Of a DNA stretch of 45,274 nt, positions 18,524 through 27,069 are shown piece after piece (position 1 is the first letter of the stretch; each line of letters begins with the position of its first letter). The DNA is from an uncultured Pseudacidovorax sp. (GTDB taxonomy: Bacteria > Pseudomonadota > Gammaproteobacteria > Burkholderiales > Burkholderiaceae_C): contig NZ_CAJYES010000070.1 of assembly GCF_913773995.1 (NCBI RefSeq), positions 1-45,274 of the forward strand. Direction: 5' to 3'. The notes beneath the pieces were generated by a model. The model saw only the letters and a program-made list of their open reading frames with translations, had not been told where the DNA came from and did not search any database. The position numbers and the translations under genes are program-made.

Positions 18524-19522
18524 ATGACGACTTCCTCCCACCGCCGCGCCCTGCTGGCGCGCCTGGCCTGCACCGCCCTGGGCGGCGCAGCGCTGCTGCC
18601 CGCCCTTCACGCCACCGCCCAGGCGCAGGACTTTCCGCCCCGCAAGCCGGTCACGCTGGTGGTGGGCTTCGCCCCCGGCGGCGCGGCCGATGCCGCCGCG
18701 CGGCTGATCGCCAAGAAGCTGTCCGAGAACATCGGCCAGCCGGTGATCGTGGACAACAAGGCCGGCGCCGGCGGCAACATCGCGCACCAGTACGTGGCCG
18801 GCCAGCGCACCGACGGCACGGTGCTGCTCTTCGGCTCGGTCGGGCCGCTGACCATCGCGCCGCACCTCATGAAGCTGAGCTACGACCCGTTCAAGGACCT
18901 GGCGCCCGTCTCGGGCGGCGTGTACTTTCCCAACGTGCTGGTGGTGCACAAGGGCCTGGGCGTGCACAACCTGCAGGAGTTCGTGGCGCTGGCCAAGCGC
19001 AAGAGCATCGACTTCGCCTCCACCGGCGCGGGCTCGGCCTCGCATTTGGCGGGCGAGCTGTTCAACCAGCGCGCAGGCGTGAACATGGTGCACGTGCCCT
19101 ACAAGGGCGGCGCCCCCGCCCTGCAGGACCTGCTGGGCGAGCGCATCGCCTCGTACTTCGCCGCGCCGCCCACGGCCATGCCGCATGTGGAGGCCGGCAC
19201 GCTGATCCCGCTGGCCACCACCAGCCTGAAGCGGCCGGCCTACCTGCCCAACATCCCGACCATGGCGGAGTCGGGCTACCCGGGCTTCGAGGCGCTCAAC
19301 TGGTATGCCTTCGTCGCGCCCGGCAAGACGCCCGCGCCCATCCTCGACGGCTGGAACCGCGAGATCGTCAAGGTGCTGAACGACCCGGGCGTGAGCGAGG
19401 CCCTCACCAAGCACGGCCTCACGCCCCAGCCCACCACGCGGGCCGAGTTCGCGGCCTTCATGCGCAAGGAATACGACCAGTGGGGCACCATCGCCCGCGC
19501 ACGCAAGCTGACGGCGGAATGA
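18524..19522 (+). CDS. Bug/TctC-family tripartite tricarboxylate transporter substrate-binding protein
   Basis: 332 residues. The N-terminus is an arginine-containing signal peptide (SSHRRALLARLACTALGGAALLPALHATAQAQ) probably cleaved near residue 35. The mature part shows Bug family blocks: VTLVVGFAPGGAADAAARLIAKKL, GQPVIVDNKAGAGGNIA, and MVHVPYKGGAPALQDLLGE. Bug proteins bind carboxylates in the periplasm. GGAG precedes the ATG, 41 bases after tcuB, so it probably supplies tricarballylate-like acids to TcuAB. No TctA/TctB membrane genes are nearby. Confidence 0.92.
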   Translation: MTTSSHRRALLARLACTALGGAALLPALHATAQAQDFPPRKPVTLVVGFAPGGAADAAARLIAKKLSENIGQPVIVDNKAGAGGNIAHQYVAGQRTDGTVLLFGSVGPLTIAPHLMKLSYDPFKDLAPVSGGVYFPNVLVVHKGLGVHNLQEFVALAKRKSIDFASTGAGSASHLAGELFNQRAGVNMVHVPYKGGAPALQDLLGERIASYFAAPPTAMPHVEAGTLIPLATTSLKRPAYLPNIPTMAESGYPGFEALNWYAFVAPGKTPAPILDGWNREIVKVLNDPGVSEALTKHGLTPQPTTRAEFAAFMRKEYDQWGTIARARKLTAE

Positions 19523-19590
19523 GGGCGGGCGGGCAGCCCCTTGTCACGGCGCAGCGACGGCGCACCGGCCGGTGAGGACAATCGCAGCCC

Positions 19591-20547
19591 ATGGAACTGC
19601 GCCAGCTGCGTTACTTCGTCCGCATCGTCGAGGCCGGCTCGATGAGTCGCGCCGCGCTGGAGCTGGACGTGGTGCAGTCGGCGCTCAGCCAGCAGGTCTC
19701 GCGCCTCGAAGGCGAGCTGGCCACGCGGCTGCTGCAGCGCACGCCGCAGGGCGTCACGCCCACCGAGGCGGGACTCGCCTTCTTCCATGAGGCCAAGCTG
19801 ACCCTGCGACATGCGGAGCAGGCCGTGCGCTCGGCACAGCAGGCGCGTCTGTCGGGCAGCGTGAGCATCGGCCTCGCACCGACCACATCGGCGCTGCTGG
19901 GCCTGCCGCTGATGCAGGCGATGCGCGAGCGCTACCCCGAGGTTCGGCTGCACATGGTCGAGGGCATGTCGGGCCACCTGGCCGCGATGCTGCGTGCCCG
20001 CGAGCTGGACATCGCCATCCTCTTCGGCCACCGACCCGACGCGCTGGCACTGCATGAGCCGGCCGGTGGCGCGGGTCGCGGCTGGCAGGTGCTGCCGCTG
20101 ATGGAGGAAGCGCTGTTCCTGATCCGCTCGGTGGTCCAGCCCGCGCTGCCGCCGCAGGTGGACATCGAGGCGCTGCGCAACGAGCCCCTGATCCTGCCCA
20201 CCGGCCCCCACGGGCTGCGCAGCGCCATCGATGCCGCCTTCGACCGCGCCGGCATCGCGCCGCGGGTGGCGCTGGAGGTCGATTCGCTGGCCATGGTCAT
20301 GGCCGCCGTGGATGCCGGCCTGGGCGCCACGCTGCAACCCTGGGCCGCGCTGGGCCGCTATCCGGATGCCGACCGACGCTTCCGCCACGCCCGGCTGGAC
20401 GCGCCGGTTGCGCGCCGCGTCAACCTGCTGTGCAGCCGGTCCGACGAGGAGCTGGCGCCCGCCGTGCTGGCGGCGCGCGGCGTGGTGCGCGACAGCGTGC
20501 GCGCCCTGGTCGAGGACGGCCGCTGGGCTGGCGTCACGCTCGTCTGA
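19591..20547 (+). CDS. LysR-family transcriptional regulator (candidate TcuR)
   Basis: 318 residues. The winged HTH occupies residues 1-60 (MELRQLRYFVRIVEAGSMSRAALELDVVQSALSQQVSRLEGEL), followed by a LysR substrate-binding domain starting around VSIGLAPTTSALLGLPL. It resembles the Nac/TcuR group of LysR proteins. It lies 68 bases downstream of the Bug gene on the same strand, unlike the divergent tcuR of Salmonella, and is the most likely regulator of the tcuAB-Bug genes. It is convergent with the nrsF-like gene, only 3 bases apart. Confidence 0.9.
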   Translation: MELRQLRYFVRIVEAGSMSRAALELDVVQSALSQQVSRLEGELATRLLQRTPQGVTPTEAGLAFFHEAKLTLRHAEQAVRSAQQARLSGSVSIGLAPTTSALLGLPLMQAMRERYPEVRLHMVEGMSGHLAAMLRARELDIAILFGHRPDALALHEPAGGAGRGWQVLPLMEEALFLIRSVVQPALPPQVDIEALRNEPLILPTGPHGLRSAIDAAFDRAGIAPRVALEVDSLAMVMAAVDAGLGATLQPWAALGRYPDADRRFRHARLDAPVARRVNLLCSRSDEELAPAVLAARGVVRDSVRALVEDGRWAGVTLV

Positions 20548-20550
20548 CGC

Positions 20551-21192
20551 TCACCAGCGCAGCAGCCGCGGCCCCAGCACGGCCCCGGCGGCCACCGGCA
20601 GCAGCATGCCGAGCACGTACCAGGTGGCCAGAAAAGGCGCCGTCAGCTCCGGGCAGTGCAGAGCGTACACCGTGGCGCCCGCGCCGCCCGCCAGCAGGCC
20701 GGCCGCGGCCCCCGCGCGGCGCGGCCGCGTGGCGGCCATACCGCGCAGCATCCAGAAGGCTGCCACGAACACGGGCAGCCCGATCAGGCCGATGTTGACC
20801 ACGCAGGTGCGCCAGGTCTGGCCCATGAGCGCCGGCATGCGCACAGGCTCTGGCATGTCGATCCAACGCCACACGGCCAGCGCCCACAGCAGCCCGACGG
20901 CCACCACGGCCAGCCAGCCGGCCCGGCCCGGACGCACGCCGGGGCTGGCCAGACGCCGCACCATCAGCAGCCCGGCGACGGCCACGCACAGCGACACGGC
21001 CAGCTTGACCCACAGCATGGGCAGCGCCATCACGCGCCAGAGGTCGCCGCGCACCCCATAGCCCGCCTGCATGAGCAGCAGCGACAGGGGCAGGCTGCAC
21101 GCCAGCGCCAGCCACAGGCGGCGCGACGCGGTACCAGCGGGCACCGGCGCCGCGTCCTGCGCCAGCAGGTTCACCAGATCGTCGGTCTTCAT
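20551..21192 (-). CDS. NrsF-like anti-sigma factor (DUF1109)
   Basis: 213 residues with six predicted transmembrane segments after a short cytoplasmic N-terminus ([17 protein letters not shown]), matching the DUF1109/NrsF layout. NrsF proteins hold a SigF-type ECF sigma factor at the inner membrane until metal or redox stress. A cysteine in CVVNIG and another in LHCPEL lie in or near membrane segments; paired cysteines are sensing residues in some relatives. Its ATG overlaps the end of the sigma factor gene (20551-21192 and 21189-21746 share four bases), so the two are co-translated. Confidence 0.85.
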   Translation of the reverse strand: MKTDDLVNLLAQDAAPVPAGTASRRLWLALACSLPLSLLLMQAGYGVRGDLWRVMALPMLWVKLAVSLCVAVAGLLMVRRLASPGVRPGRAGWLAVVAVGLLWALAVWRWIDMPEPVRMPALMGQTWRTCVVNIGLIGLPVFVAAFWMLRGMAATRPRRAGAAAGLLAGGAGATVYALHCPELTAPFLATWYVLGMLLPVAAGAVLGPRLLRW

Positions 21193-21746
21193 GCGGCAGC
21201 CTCCTTGTCGATGCCGAGTCGGGCGGCCAGAGCCTTGAGGCCGCGGTGCACGCCCACCTTCACGGCCGATTCGGACATGCCGGTCAGCTGCGCCGTCTCG
21301 GCCACCGACAGGCCCTGGAGCTTGGTGTGCACGATGGGCAGGCGATGGCGGTCGGGCAGCGTCTCCAGCAGCACCAGCAGGTCGCGGCGCGCCTCCTGGG
21401 CGTCAGTGTCCGAGTCGGCCACCAGTTCGAGCGCGTCGTCCAGCGGCTCATGCAGCGCCTCGCGCGAGGACTTCTGGCGCAGGTGGTCGATCAGCTTGTG
21501 GCGGGCGATGGCATGCGCCCAGGCCGTCACGGGATGGTCGCGCAGGTAGGTGTGTCGCTGGTTGTGCATGGCGAGAAGGCACTCCTGGACCAGGTCCTCG
21601 ACGTCGTCGGGCCAGCCGAACAGGCGCCGACGCAGAAAGGCGCGCAGGTGCGCCGCCAGCTCGGACAGGAACTGGCGGTAGGCGGCTGCATCGCCATCGA
21701 GTCCCCGAAGGAACAGCGTGCGCAGATGGGCTTCGGCGGTACTCAT
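21189..21746 (-). CDS. ECF RNA polymerase sigma factor (SigF-type)
   Basis: 185 residues. Region 2 runs through [34 protein letters not shown] and [18 protein letters not shown]; region 4 is [48 protein letters not shown]. Linked to an NrsF anti-sigma factor and divergent from a bufferin operon, it is a SigF-group ECF factor that should respond to copper or oxidative stress. GAGG precedes the ATG, and a GTAACC-N16-CGAA promoter lies immediately upstream, indicating autoregulation. Confidence 0.9.
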   Translation of the reverse strand: MSTAEAHLRTLFLRGLDGDAAAYRQFLSELAAHLRAFLRRRLFGWPDDVEDLVQECLLAMHNQRHTYLRDHPVTAWAHAIARHKLIDHLRQKSSREALHEPLDDALELVADSDTDAQEARRDLLVLLETLPDRHRLPIVHTKLQGLSVAETAQLTGMSESAVKVGVHRGLKALAARLGIDKEAAA

Positions 21747-21765
21747 TCGGACAGGCCTCTTTCCA

Positions 21766-21791
21766 TTCGCCTCGGCGGGCCTGCGGGTTAC
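21766..21791 (-). promoter_or_regulatory. SigF-type ECF promoter of the sigma/anti-sigma operon
   Basis: On the minus strand GTAACC (21791-21786) is followed by a 16-base spacer and CGAA (21769-21766), about 20 bases before the sigma factor ATG. This equals the GTAACC-N16-CGAA motif I associate with Caulobacter SigF-type ECF promoters, and indicates self-activation. The match is directly visible; the assignment rests on that recalled consensus. Confidence 0.7.
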
Positions 21792-21834
21792 AGGCGCGGC
21801 GCTTTTATTTTTTCGTCGGCGATTGTGCCGCCGC

Positions 21835-21860
21835 GTAACGGCCGCCGCGCCGGGACGGAA
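21835..21860 (+). promoter_or_regulatory. SigF-type ECF promoter of the bufferin operon
   Basis: GTAACG (21835-21840), a 16-base spacer, then GGAA (21857-21860), about 70 bases before bufA. It is one mismatch per box from the minus-strand promoter that faces it at 21766-21791. The paired elements suggest that the one ECF sigma factor drives both units. Confidence 0.55.
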
Positions 21861-21928
21861 CTAGCAGACGGTCGCCGCGATGGCGGTGCCGATTCCGACC
21901 TTCAACCCTTTCATCAGGAGCCTTCACC

Positions 21929-22219
21929 ATGACCTCGACCCGCCCCCTCGCCTCCACCGCCTTCCTGCTCGCCGCCCTGGCCGGTGGCATCGCCCATGCG
22001 CAGGACAGCAAGCCCGCCGACAACATGGCCAAGATGGAGAAGTGCTACGGCGTCGCCCTGGCCGGCAAGAACGACTGCGCCGCCGGCCCCGGCACCACCT
22101 GCGCCGGCACCTCCAAGGTCGACTACCAGGCCAACGCCTGGAAGAACGTGCCGGCCGGCACCTGCACCAGCATGAAGACGCCCAAGGGCATGGGCTCGCT
22201 GACGCCGATGAAGTCCTGA
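21929..22219 (+). CDS. bufA: Bufferin-family peptide precursor (DUF2282)
   Basis: 96 residues. The first ~24 form a signal peptide (ending GGIAHAQ). The mature part has four cysteines (39, 50, 58, 79) in the contexts KCYG, NDCAAG, TTCAG and GTCTS, and is lysine-rich. DUF2282 proteins are the bufferin (BufA1) precursors: ribosomally made peptides whose cysteines are modified by an MNIO enzyme so they can bind copper in the periplasm. AGGAG precedes the ATG. The genes for its maturation enzymes follow directly. Confidence 0.88.
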   Translation: MTSTRPLASTAFLLAALAGGIAHAQDSKPADNMAKMEKCYGVALAGKNDCAAGPGTTCAGTSKVDYQANAWKNVPAGTCTSMKTPKGMGSLTPMKS

Positions 22220-22237
22220 TCGCCGGGCCGCATCGCC

Positions 22238-23092
22238 ATGCCGCAACCGCCATCGCAGCCCGGCGCGGGCCTGGGCCTCAAGCCGCAGCATTTCGACGAG
22301 GCGCTCACCGCCGATGCCGAAGGCCTGTGGTTCGAGGTCCATCCCGAGAACTACATGGTCGATGGCGGCCCGCGCCTGGCCTGGCTGGAGCGCATCGCCG
22401 CGCGGCATCCGCTGTCGCTGCATGGCGTGGCGATGTCGCTGGGCGGCACCGAGCCGCTCGACGCTGCGCACCTGCGGCGCTTCCGCGCCCTGGTGGACCG
22501 GTTGCAGCCGGTTTTGGTCTCAGAGCACCTGGCCTGGTCGCGGGCTGGCGGCCGCTACCTGCCCGACCTGCTGCCCGTGTTGCGCACCGATGCCTCGCTC
22601 GCACGCATGGCCGATCGCGTGGACCAGGCACAGCAGGCACTGGGCCGGCGCCTGGCCATCGAGAACCCCTCGCACTATCTGCGCCTGGACGGCCACACCT
22701 GGGCCGAGACGGACTTCCTCGCCGAACTGGTGGCGCGCACCGGGTGTGGCCTGCTGCTCGACCTCAACAATGTCCATGTGTCCTGCCGCAACCTGGGACA
22801 GGACGCCGCGGCCTACCTCGACGGCTTTCCCGCCGAGGCGGTGATGGAGTTGCACATTGCCGGCCATTCGCCCGACCCGGTGCATGGCGACGCCCTGCTC
22901 GTGGACACCCACGACCGCGCCGTGGCGCCCGAGGTGTGGGCGCTGCTCGGGCGCTTTCTGCGCCGGCACGGACCACGGCCCGTGCTGCTGGAGCGCGACG
23001 GCGACGTACCCGCCTTCGCCGACCTGATGGCCGAGCGCACCCAGGCGCAGCAGTGCCTGGATGAAGCGTCCAGGCAGGAGGCCCTGGCGTGA
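22238..23092 (+). CDS. bufB: MNIO-family bufferin maturase BufB (DUF692)
   Basis: 284 residues, TIM-barrel multinuclear non-haem iron-dependent oxidative enzyme. Conserved metal-ligand blocks are visible in order: EVHPENYM, LHGVAMSLGG, SEHLAW, IENPSHYL, LDLNNVHVS, MELHIAGHS and DTHDRAV. These enzymes oxidatively rearrange cysteines of the peptide precursor (to thiooxazole-type groups in bufferins). It starts 18 bases after bufA and its stop overlaps the GTG of bufC, consistent with a maturation unit. Confidence 0.93.
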   Translation: MPQPPSQPGAGLGLKPQHFDEALTADAEGLWFEVHPENYMVDGGPRLAWLERIAARHPLSLHGVAMSLGGTEPLDAAHLRRFRALVDRLQPVLVSEHLAWSRAGGRYLPDLLPVLRTDASLARMADRVDQAQQALGRRLAIENPSHYLRLDGHTWAETDFLAELVARTGCGLLLDLNNVHVSCRNLGQDAAAYLDGFPAEAVMELHIAGHSPDPVHGDALLVDTHDRAVAPEVWALLGRFLRRHGPRPVLLERDGDVPAFADLMAERTQAQQCLDEASRQEALA

Positions 23093-23934
23093 GCGCCCGG
23101 CCTGCCGTCGTTGCGCGGGTACGCAAGGCTGGCGACGATGAAGCGCCTCGTGCCAGGACGGGCTGCGCCAGCGACGCCGCCGAGGACTTCGAGCAACTGT
23201 TGCACGCCGCCCTGCTGGCACCCCACGCCGAAGGACCGCTGGCCGACCAGCCCGGCCTGGCCGTCTATCGCAACGGCTTGCGCCGCGCCTGCATCGATGC
23301 GTTGGTTGCTAATCACCCGGCCACGGCCCGGCTGGTGGGCGAAGACTGGCTGCGCAGCGCCGCCGCGGAGTACCTGCGGCATGAGTTGCCGACCGACGCC
23401 AGTCTGCTGCGCTACGGCGAGGGTCTGCCGGACTTCCTGGCGGGGCTGCCTTCGACCGCCGAGATGCCCTGGTTGCGCGCCGTGTGCCGGCTCGACCGTC
23501 TGTGGCTGGACGCCCACCAGGCGGCCGATGCGCAGCCGTTGCACGCTGGCCTCCTTTCCACCCTGCCGCACGACGCTCTGGGGCAACTGCGACTGCGCCC
23601 CCTGCCCTCGGCCCGCTGGGCGTGGCATGCCGATGCGCCGGCCTTCGCGATCTGGCAGGCCGCGCGGGCCGGCGCAGAGGCGGCGGATCTGGCCGAACTG
23701 CCCTGGCAGCCCGATGGCGCCCTGCTCGTACGGCCCGGCGAGGCGGTCGAGTGGCATGCGCTGGACCGCGCCGGCTGCGCCTTCCTGGATGCCTGTGCCA
23801 ATGGCCAGACGCTGCTCGACGCCAGCGCCCGGGCCGTCGCGGCCGACCCCGGCTGCGCCATCGCCACGCTCATCGGCCAGCTGCTCGGCTGGCAGGTGCT
23901 GTGCCTCGATCCCATCTGCACCCACGAACCATGA
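23089..23934 (+). CDS. bufC: BufC-like partner protein (DUF2063)
   Basis: 281 residues from a GTG that overlaps the bufB stop (GTGA). The N-terminal DUF2063 domain is recognisable: [17 protein letters not shown], then [44 protein letters not shown]. BufC/HvfC-type partners recruit the precursor peptide to the MNIO enzyme. The first ~25 residues look unconserved, so the true start could be slightly later. The stop overlaps the next gene (ATGA). Confidence 0.87.
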   Translation: MSARPAVVARVRKAGDDEAPRARTGCASDAAEDFEQLLHAALLAPHAEGPLADQPGLAVYRNGLRRACIDALVANHPATARLVGEDWLRSAAAEYLRHELPTDASLLRYGEGLPDFLAGLPSTAEMPWLRAVCRLDRLWLDAHQAADAQPLHAGLLSTLPHDALGQLRLRPLPSARWAWHADAPAFAIWQAARAGAEAADLAELPWQPDGALLVRPGEAVEWHALDRAGCAFLDACANGQTLLDASARAVAADPGCAIATLIGQLLGWQVLCLDPICTHEP

Positions 23935-24416
23935 ACGCTACCTCGCTTCCCCCGTCGAACGCCCCGTTGGGAGACCGTCTTGCCGCTTTCGGCCGACGCG
24001 CCGCCTGGCATGACGCCCTCGCTCTGATCGACCGCGTGGCCATCGCGGCGATCTTCTGGCAGTCCGGCCGCACCAAGGTCGACGGCTGGTTCCACATCAA
24101 CGACAGCGCCTACGAGCTGTTCCGCACGGAATACCGGCTGCCGCTGCTGCCGCCTGAGCTGGCTGCGCAGATGGCCGCCACAGCCGAGCACGTGCTGCCC
24201 CTGCTGCTGGTGCTGGGCCTGTTCACCCGCCTGTCGGCACTGGGACTGCTGGGCATGACGCTGGTGATCCAGCTCTTCGTCTACCCGTCCGCATGGCCCA
24301 CGCACCTCTCGTGGGCCGGGCTGCTGCTGTACCTGCTGGTGCACGGCGGCGGCCGCTGGTCGGTCGACGGTTGGCTGCGGCACCAGCGCCGCCATGCACG
24401 CTCGAACGCGCCCTGA
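23931..24416 (+). CDS. DoxX-family membrane protein of the bufferin operon
   Basis: 161 residues, DoxX family, with about four membrane segments ([16 protein letters not shown], a helix around [36 protein letters not shown]). DoxX proteins often accompany DUF692/DUF2063 genes. Their role there is unsettled; a redox or quinone-linked function is proposed for relatives. The ATG overlaps the bufC stop by four bases, so this is the last gene of the four-gene operon. Confidence 0.88.
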   Translation: MNATSLPPSNAPLGDRLAAFGRRAAWHDALALIDRVAIAAIFWQSGRTKVDGWFHINDSAYELFRTEYRLPLLPPELAAQMAATAEHVLPLLLVLGLFTRLSALGLLGMTLVIQLFVYPSAWPTHLSWAGLLLYLLVHGGGRWSVDGWLRHQRRHARSNAP

Positions 24417-24442
24417 CGTCTAGGGCAGGCACGCTCAGGCCT

Positions 24443-25864
24443 TCAGATCACCCCTGCGTCGACCACGACGAAGGGCAGCGACTTGTCCCGCTTGGCCCGG
24501 TACATGGCAGCGTCGGCCTGGTGCAGCAGGTCGTCGGCCTGGGCCTGCTCCGACGGCGCCGTGGCGAAGCCGATGCTGCAGCCCACGGCCAGTGACTCGC
24601 CACCGACATGCACCGGGCTGCGCATCGCCGTGTGGATGCGTTCGGCCACGACCGCCAGCTCCGGCGCCGCAGGACTGGCGCGGTCGAGGAAGAGAACGAA
24701 TTCGTCTCCGGCCAGACGCGCCACGTAGTCGCCCTTGCGGCAACTCGCCTGGAGGCGCTGCGCGCATTCGCGCAGCACCTGGTCGCCCGCGCCGTGACCG
24801 TAGGCATCGTTGATGCCCTTGAAGCCATCCAGGTCGATGAAGGCCACCACCGCCGTTTGGCCCGCGCGGCGCGCGCGGGCGAGTGCACGGTCGAGCTCGG
24901 CGAACCAGGCCGTGCGGTTGGGCAGGCCCGTGAGCGGATCGGTCATCGCCAGCACCTCCATCTGGCGCGAGTCGCGCGCCTGGGCGGTGATGTCGTGCAT
25001 GGTGCAGACGGCACCCAGGCTGTGGCCGTCGGGTGCCCGCAGCGGGCTGGCATTGCAGCTCACCGTGCGCGGCTCCATGCCCGGCGTCCGGATCACGATG
25101 GCCTGGCCGCGCACCTTCTCGCCGGCATAGGCGCGGGCCAGCGGCACCCGCTCCGGCGTCAGCAGGGTGCGCCCGTCGGGTTCGCACAGGCCGAAGTAGG
25201 TCGGCCATTGCGCAGGCGGCAGCGCCCGGGGGTCGACGCCGTGCCATTCGCGGGCGGTCTTGTTGAATTCCTGCAGCGTGCCGCTGCCGTCGCACGACAC
25301 CACGCCATCGGGCAGCGCCTCCAGCAGTTCGGCGATGGCGGCGGCGCGGCTCTCGCCCAGGATGCGCTGGCGGCGGCTTTCCAGCAGGTCGGCGGCACGC
25401 ACCGCCAGGCGCCGCAGCGCTTCACGCTGAACGTCGCCCAGCCGGCGCGGCGCGTGGTCCATCACGCACAGCGTCCCGTAGCGCCAGCCGGCCTGGCCGA
25501 TCATCGGCATGCCGGCGTAGAAGCGCAGGTAGGGCGCATTCGCCACCAGGCCGTAGTGCGCAAACCGCGGGTCTGCCCGCATGTCGGGGATCTCCAGCAG
25601 ATCGGAGCGTTCGATGGCGTGGCTGCACACGGCCTGGCTGCGCGGCGTGCCCTCGATCTCCAGCCCGCACCGGGCCTTGAACCACTGGCGCTGCGCGTCC
25701 ACCAGGGTGACCAGCGCGACGGGCGCTTCGCAGATCGAGGCCGCCAGCCAGGCCAGGTCGTCGAACGCCGCCTCGGGCGGCGTGTCCATGATCTGCAAGT
25801 CGGCCAGGGCGCGCAGGCGGCCGGCTTCGGTCATGCCAGGGGTGGCGTCGGTTGTACTCGGCAC
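24443..25864 (-). CDS. GAF-PAS-GGDEF diguanylate cyclase
   Basis: 473 residues from a GTG with GGAAG about 5 bases upstream; ATG at 25834 is a possible alternative start. An N-terminal GAF domain (DTPPEAAFDDLAWLAASICEAPVALVTLVD to YGTLCVMDHAPRRL) is followed by a PAS domain (ALPDGVVSCDGSGTLQEFNKTA). The C-terminal GGDEF domain has DPLTGLPNR, FIDLDGFKGINDAYGHGAGDQVL and the active-site loop ARLAGDEFVLF. The loop is AGDEF instead of GGDEF, a substitution tolerated by many active cyclases. I see no RxxD inhibitory site just before the loop. It likely makes cyclic di-GMP in response to a cytoplasmic signal. It is convergent with the bufferin operon. Confidence 0.9.
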   Translation of the reverse strand: MPSTTDATPGMTEAGRLRALADLQIMDTPPEAAFDDLAWLAASICEAPVALVTLVDAQRQWFKARCGLEIEGTPRSQAVCSHAIERSDLLEIPDMRADPRFAHYGLVANAPYLRFYAGMPMIGQAGWRYGTLCVMDHAPRRLGDVQREALRRLAVRAADLLESRRQRILGESRAAAIAELLEALPDGVVSCDGSGTLQEFNKTAREWHGVDPRALPPAQWPTYFGLCEPDGRTLLTPERVPLARAYAGEKVRGQAIVIRTPGMEPRTVSCNASPLRAPDGHSLGAVCTMHDITAQARDSRQMEVLAMTDPLTGLPNRTAWFAELDRALARARRAGQTAVVAFIDLDGFKGINDAYGHGAGDQVLRECAQRLQASCRKGDYVARLAGDEFVLFLDRASPAAPELAVVAERIHTAMRSPVHVGGESLAVGCSIGFATAPSEQAQADDLLHQADAAMYRAKRDKSLPFVVVDAGVI

Positions 25865-26026
25865 GTTGCTTCCTCGGGAGTTCGGCCCGCCCATCCTAGC
25901 GGGCTTGCTTTGCGGCAAGCGCAACGGAGCATTCACAAGGATGCGCTTGTGGGGTGCCCGGGCCAACCCTAGGATGACCGATCAACGCCGGTCCCCTTGC
26001 CACCCTTCACGAACGATCGCACCGCC

Positions 26027-27019
26027 ATGGCTTCACCGAGCGCTCTTCTTGCCCGCCTCATCGGGGCCGCCGCGCTCGGACTGATCGCGCTGCGTCCTGC
26101 CGGTGCGCTTGCACAAGAGGCCTACCCCAGTCGCGCGATCACCATGGTCGTGCCCTACCCGCCCGGCGGCGGTGGCGATGCACAGGCGCGGCTGATCGGC
26201 CAGAAGCTGGGCGAGCGACTCGGGCAACCCATCGTCGTGGACAACCGCGCAGGGGCGAGCACGGCCATCGGCGCCTCCTTCGTGGCCAAGGCGCGGCCCG
26301 ACGGCTACACGCTGCTGATGAGCTCGAGTTCGACCTTCACGCTCAACCCGGCGATCCGCAACGCCCTGCCCTACGACCCGATCCGTAGCTTCGAGCCCAT
26401 CGGCCTCGTGAGCCGCGTCGGGCTGGTGATGCTGACCCATCCGGCGCAGCCGCTTCAAAATCTCAAGGACGTCATCGCCGCCGCCAAGGCCGACCCGGAC
26501 AAATACGCGTATGCCTCCTTCGGTGCCGGCACCAGCGCGCACTTCGTGGGCGAGATGGCGATGCAGGCCATGGGCATCCGGATGGTGCACGTCCCCTACA
26601 AGGGCAGCGCGCCCGCGATGACCGACCTGATCGGCGGGCAGATTCCCATCTCCTTCGACACCGTCACCGCGGCGATCCCGATGGTCAGGGCCGGCAAGGT
26701 CCGGCCCCTCGCGATCACCACCGCCAAGCGGTCGCCCTTCCTGCCCGACGTGCCCACCTTCAGCGAGCTGGGCTATCCGTCCGTCAAGCTCGACGCCTGG
26801 GGCGCTTTGATGGCGCCGCGCGGACTGCCGCCCGACGTGCATGCCAAGCTGGAAAAGGCCCTTTCCGCGGTGATGGCCGACCCCGCCGTGAAGAAAGGCC
26901 TGGCCGAACAAGGCGTCGAGGCCACCTTCCTGCCCTCCGCAGAGACGGCCGCATTGGTCGAGCGCGAGCTCACGTTGATGCGCGCCACCGCCCAGCGGGC
27001 CGACATCCGGCCCGAGTGA
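26027..27019 (+). CDS. Bug/TctC-family substrate-binding protein
   Basis: 330 residues. The signal peptide is MASPSALLARLIGAAALGLIALRPAGALAQ. Mature Bug blocks are ITMVVPYPPGGGGDAQARLIGQKL, GQPIVVDNRAGASTAIG, and MVHVPYKGSAPAMTDLIGGQ. It is a periplasmic carboxylate receptor. The ATG was chosen because the signal peptide begins there; an upstream TTG at 25997 is also in frame, and neither has a strong RBS. The aminotransferase gene starts 50 bases after the stop, so the receptor probably imports that pathway's substrate. Confidence 0.9.
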   Translation: MASPSALLARLIGAAALGLIALRPAGALAQEAYPSRAITMVVPYPPGGGGDAQARLIGQKLGERLGQPIVVDNRAGASTAIGASFVAKARPDGYTLLMSSSSTFTLNPAIRNALPYDPIRSFEPIGLVSRVGLVMLTHPAQPLQNLKDVIAAAKADPDKYAYASFGAGTSAHFVGEMAMQAMGIRMVHVPYKGSAPAMTDLIGGQIPISFDTVTAAIPMVRAGKVRPLAITTAKRSPFLPDVPTFSELGYPSVKLDAWGALMAPRGLPPDVHAKLEKALSAVMADPAVKKGLAEQGVEATFLPSAETAALVERELTLMRATAQRADIRPE

Positions 27020-27069
27020 CAGGCGGCGCGCACCGCGTGCCCGCCTTCCATCGACGAGACAAGCTTTCG

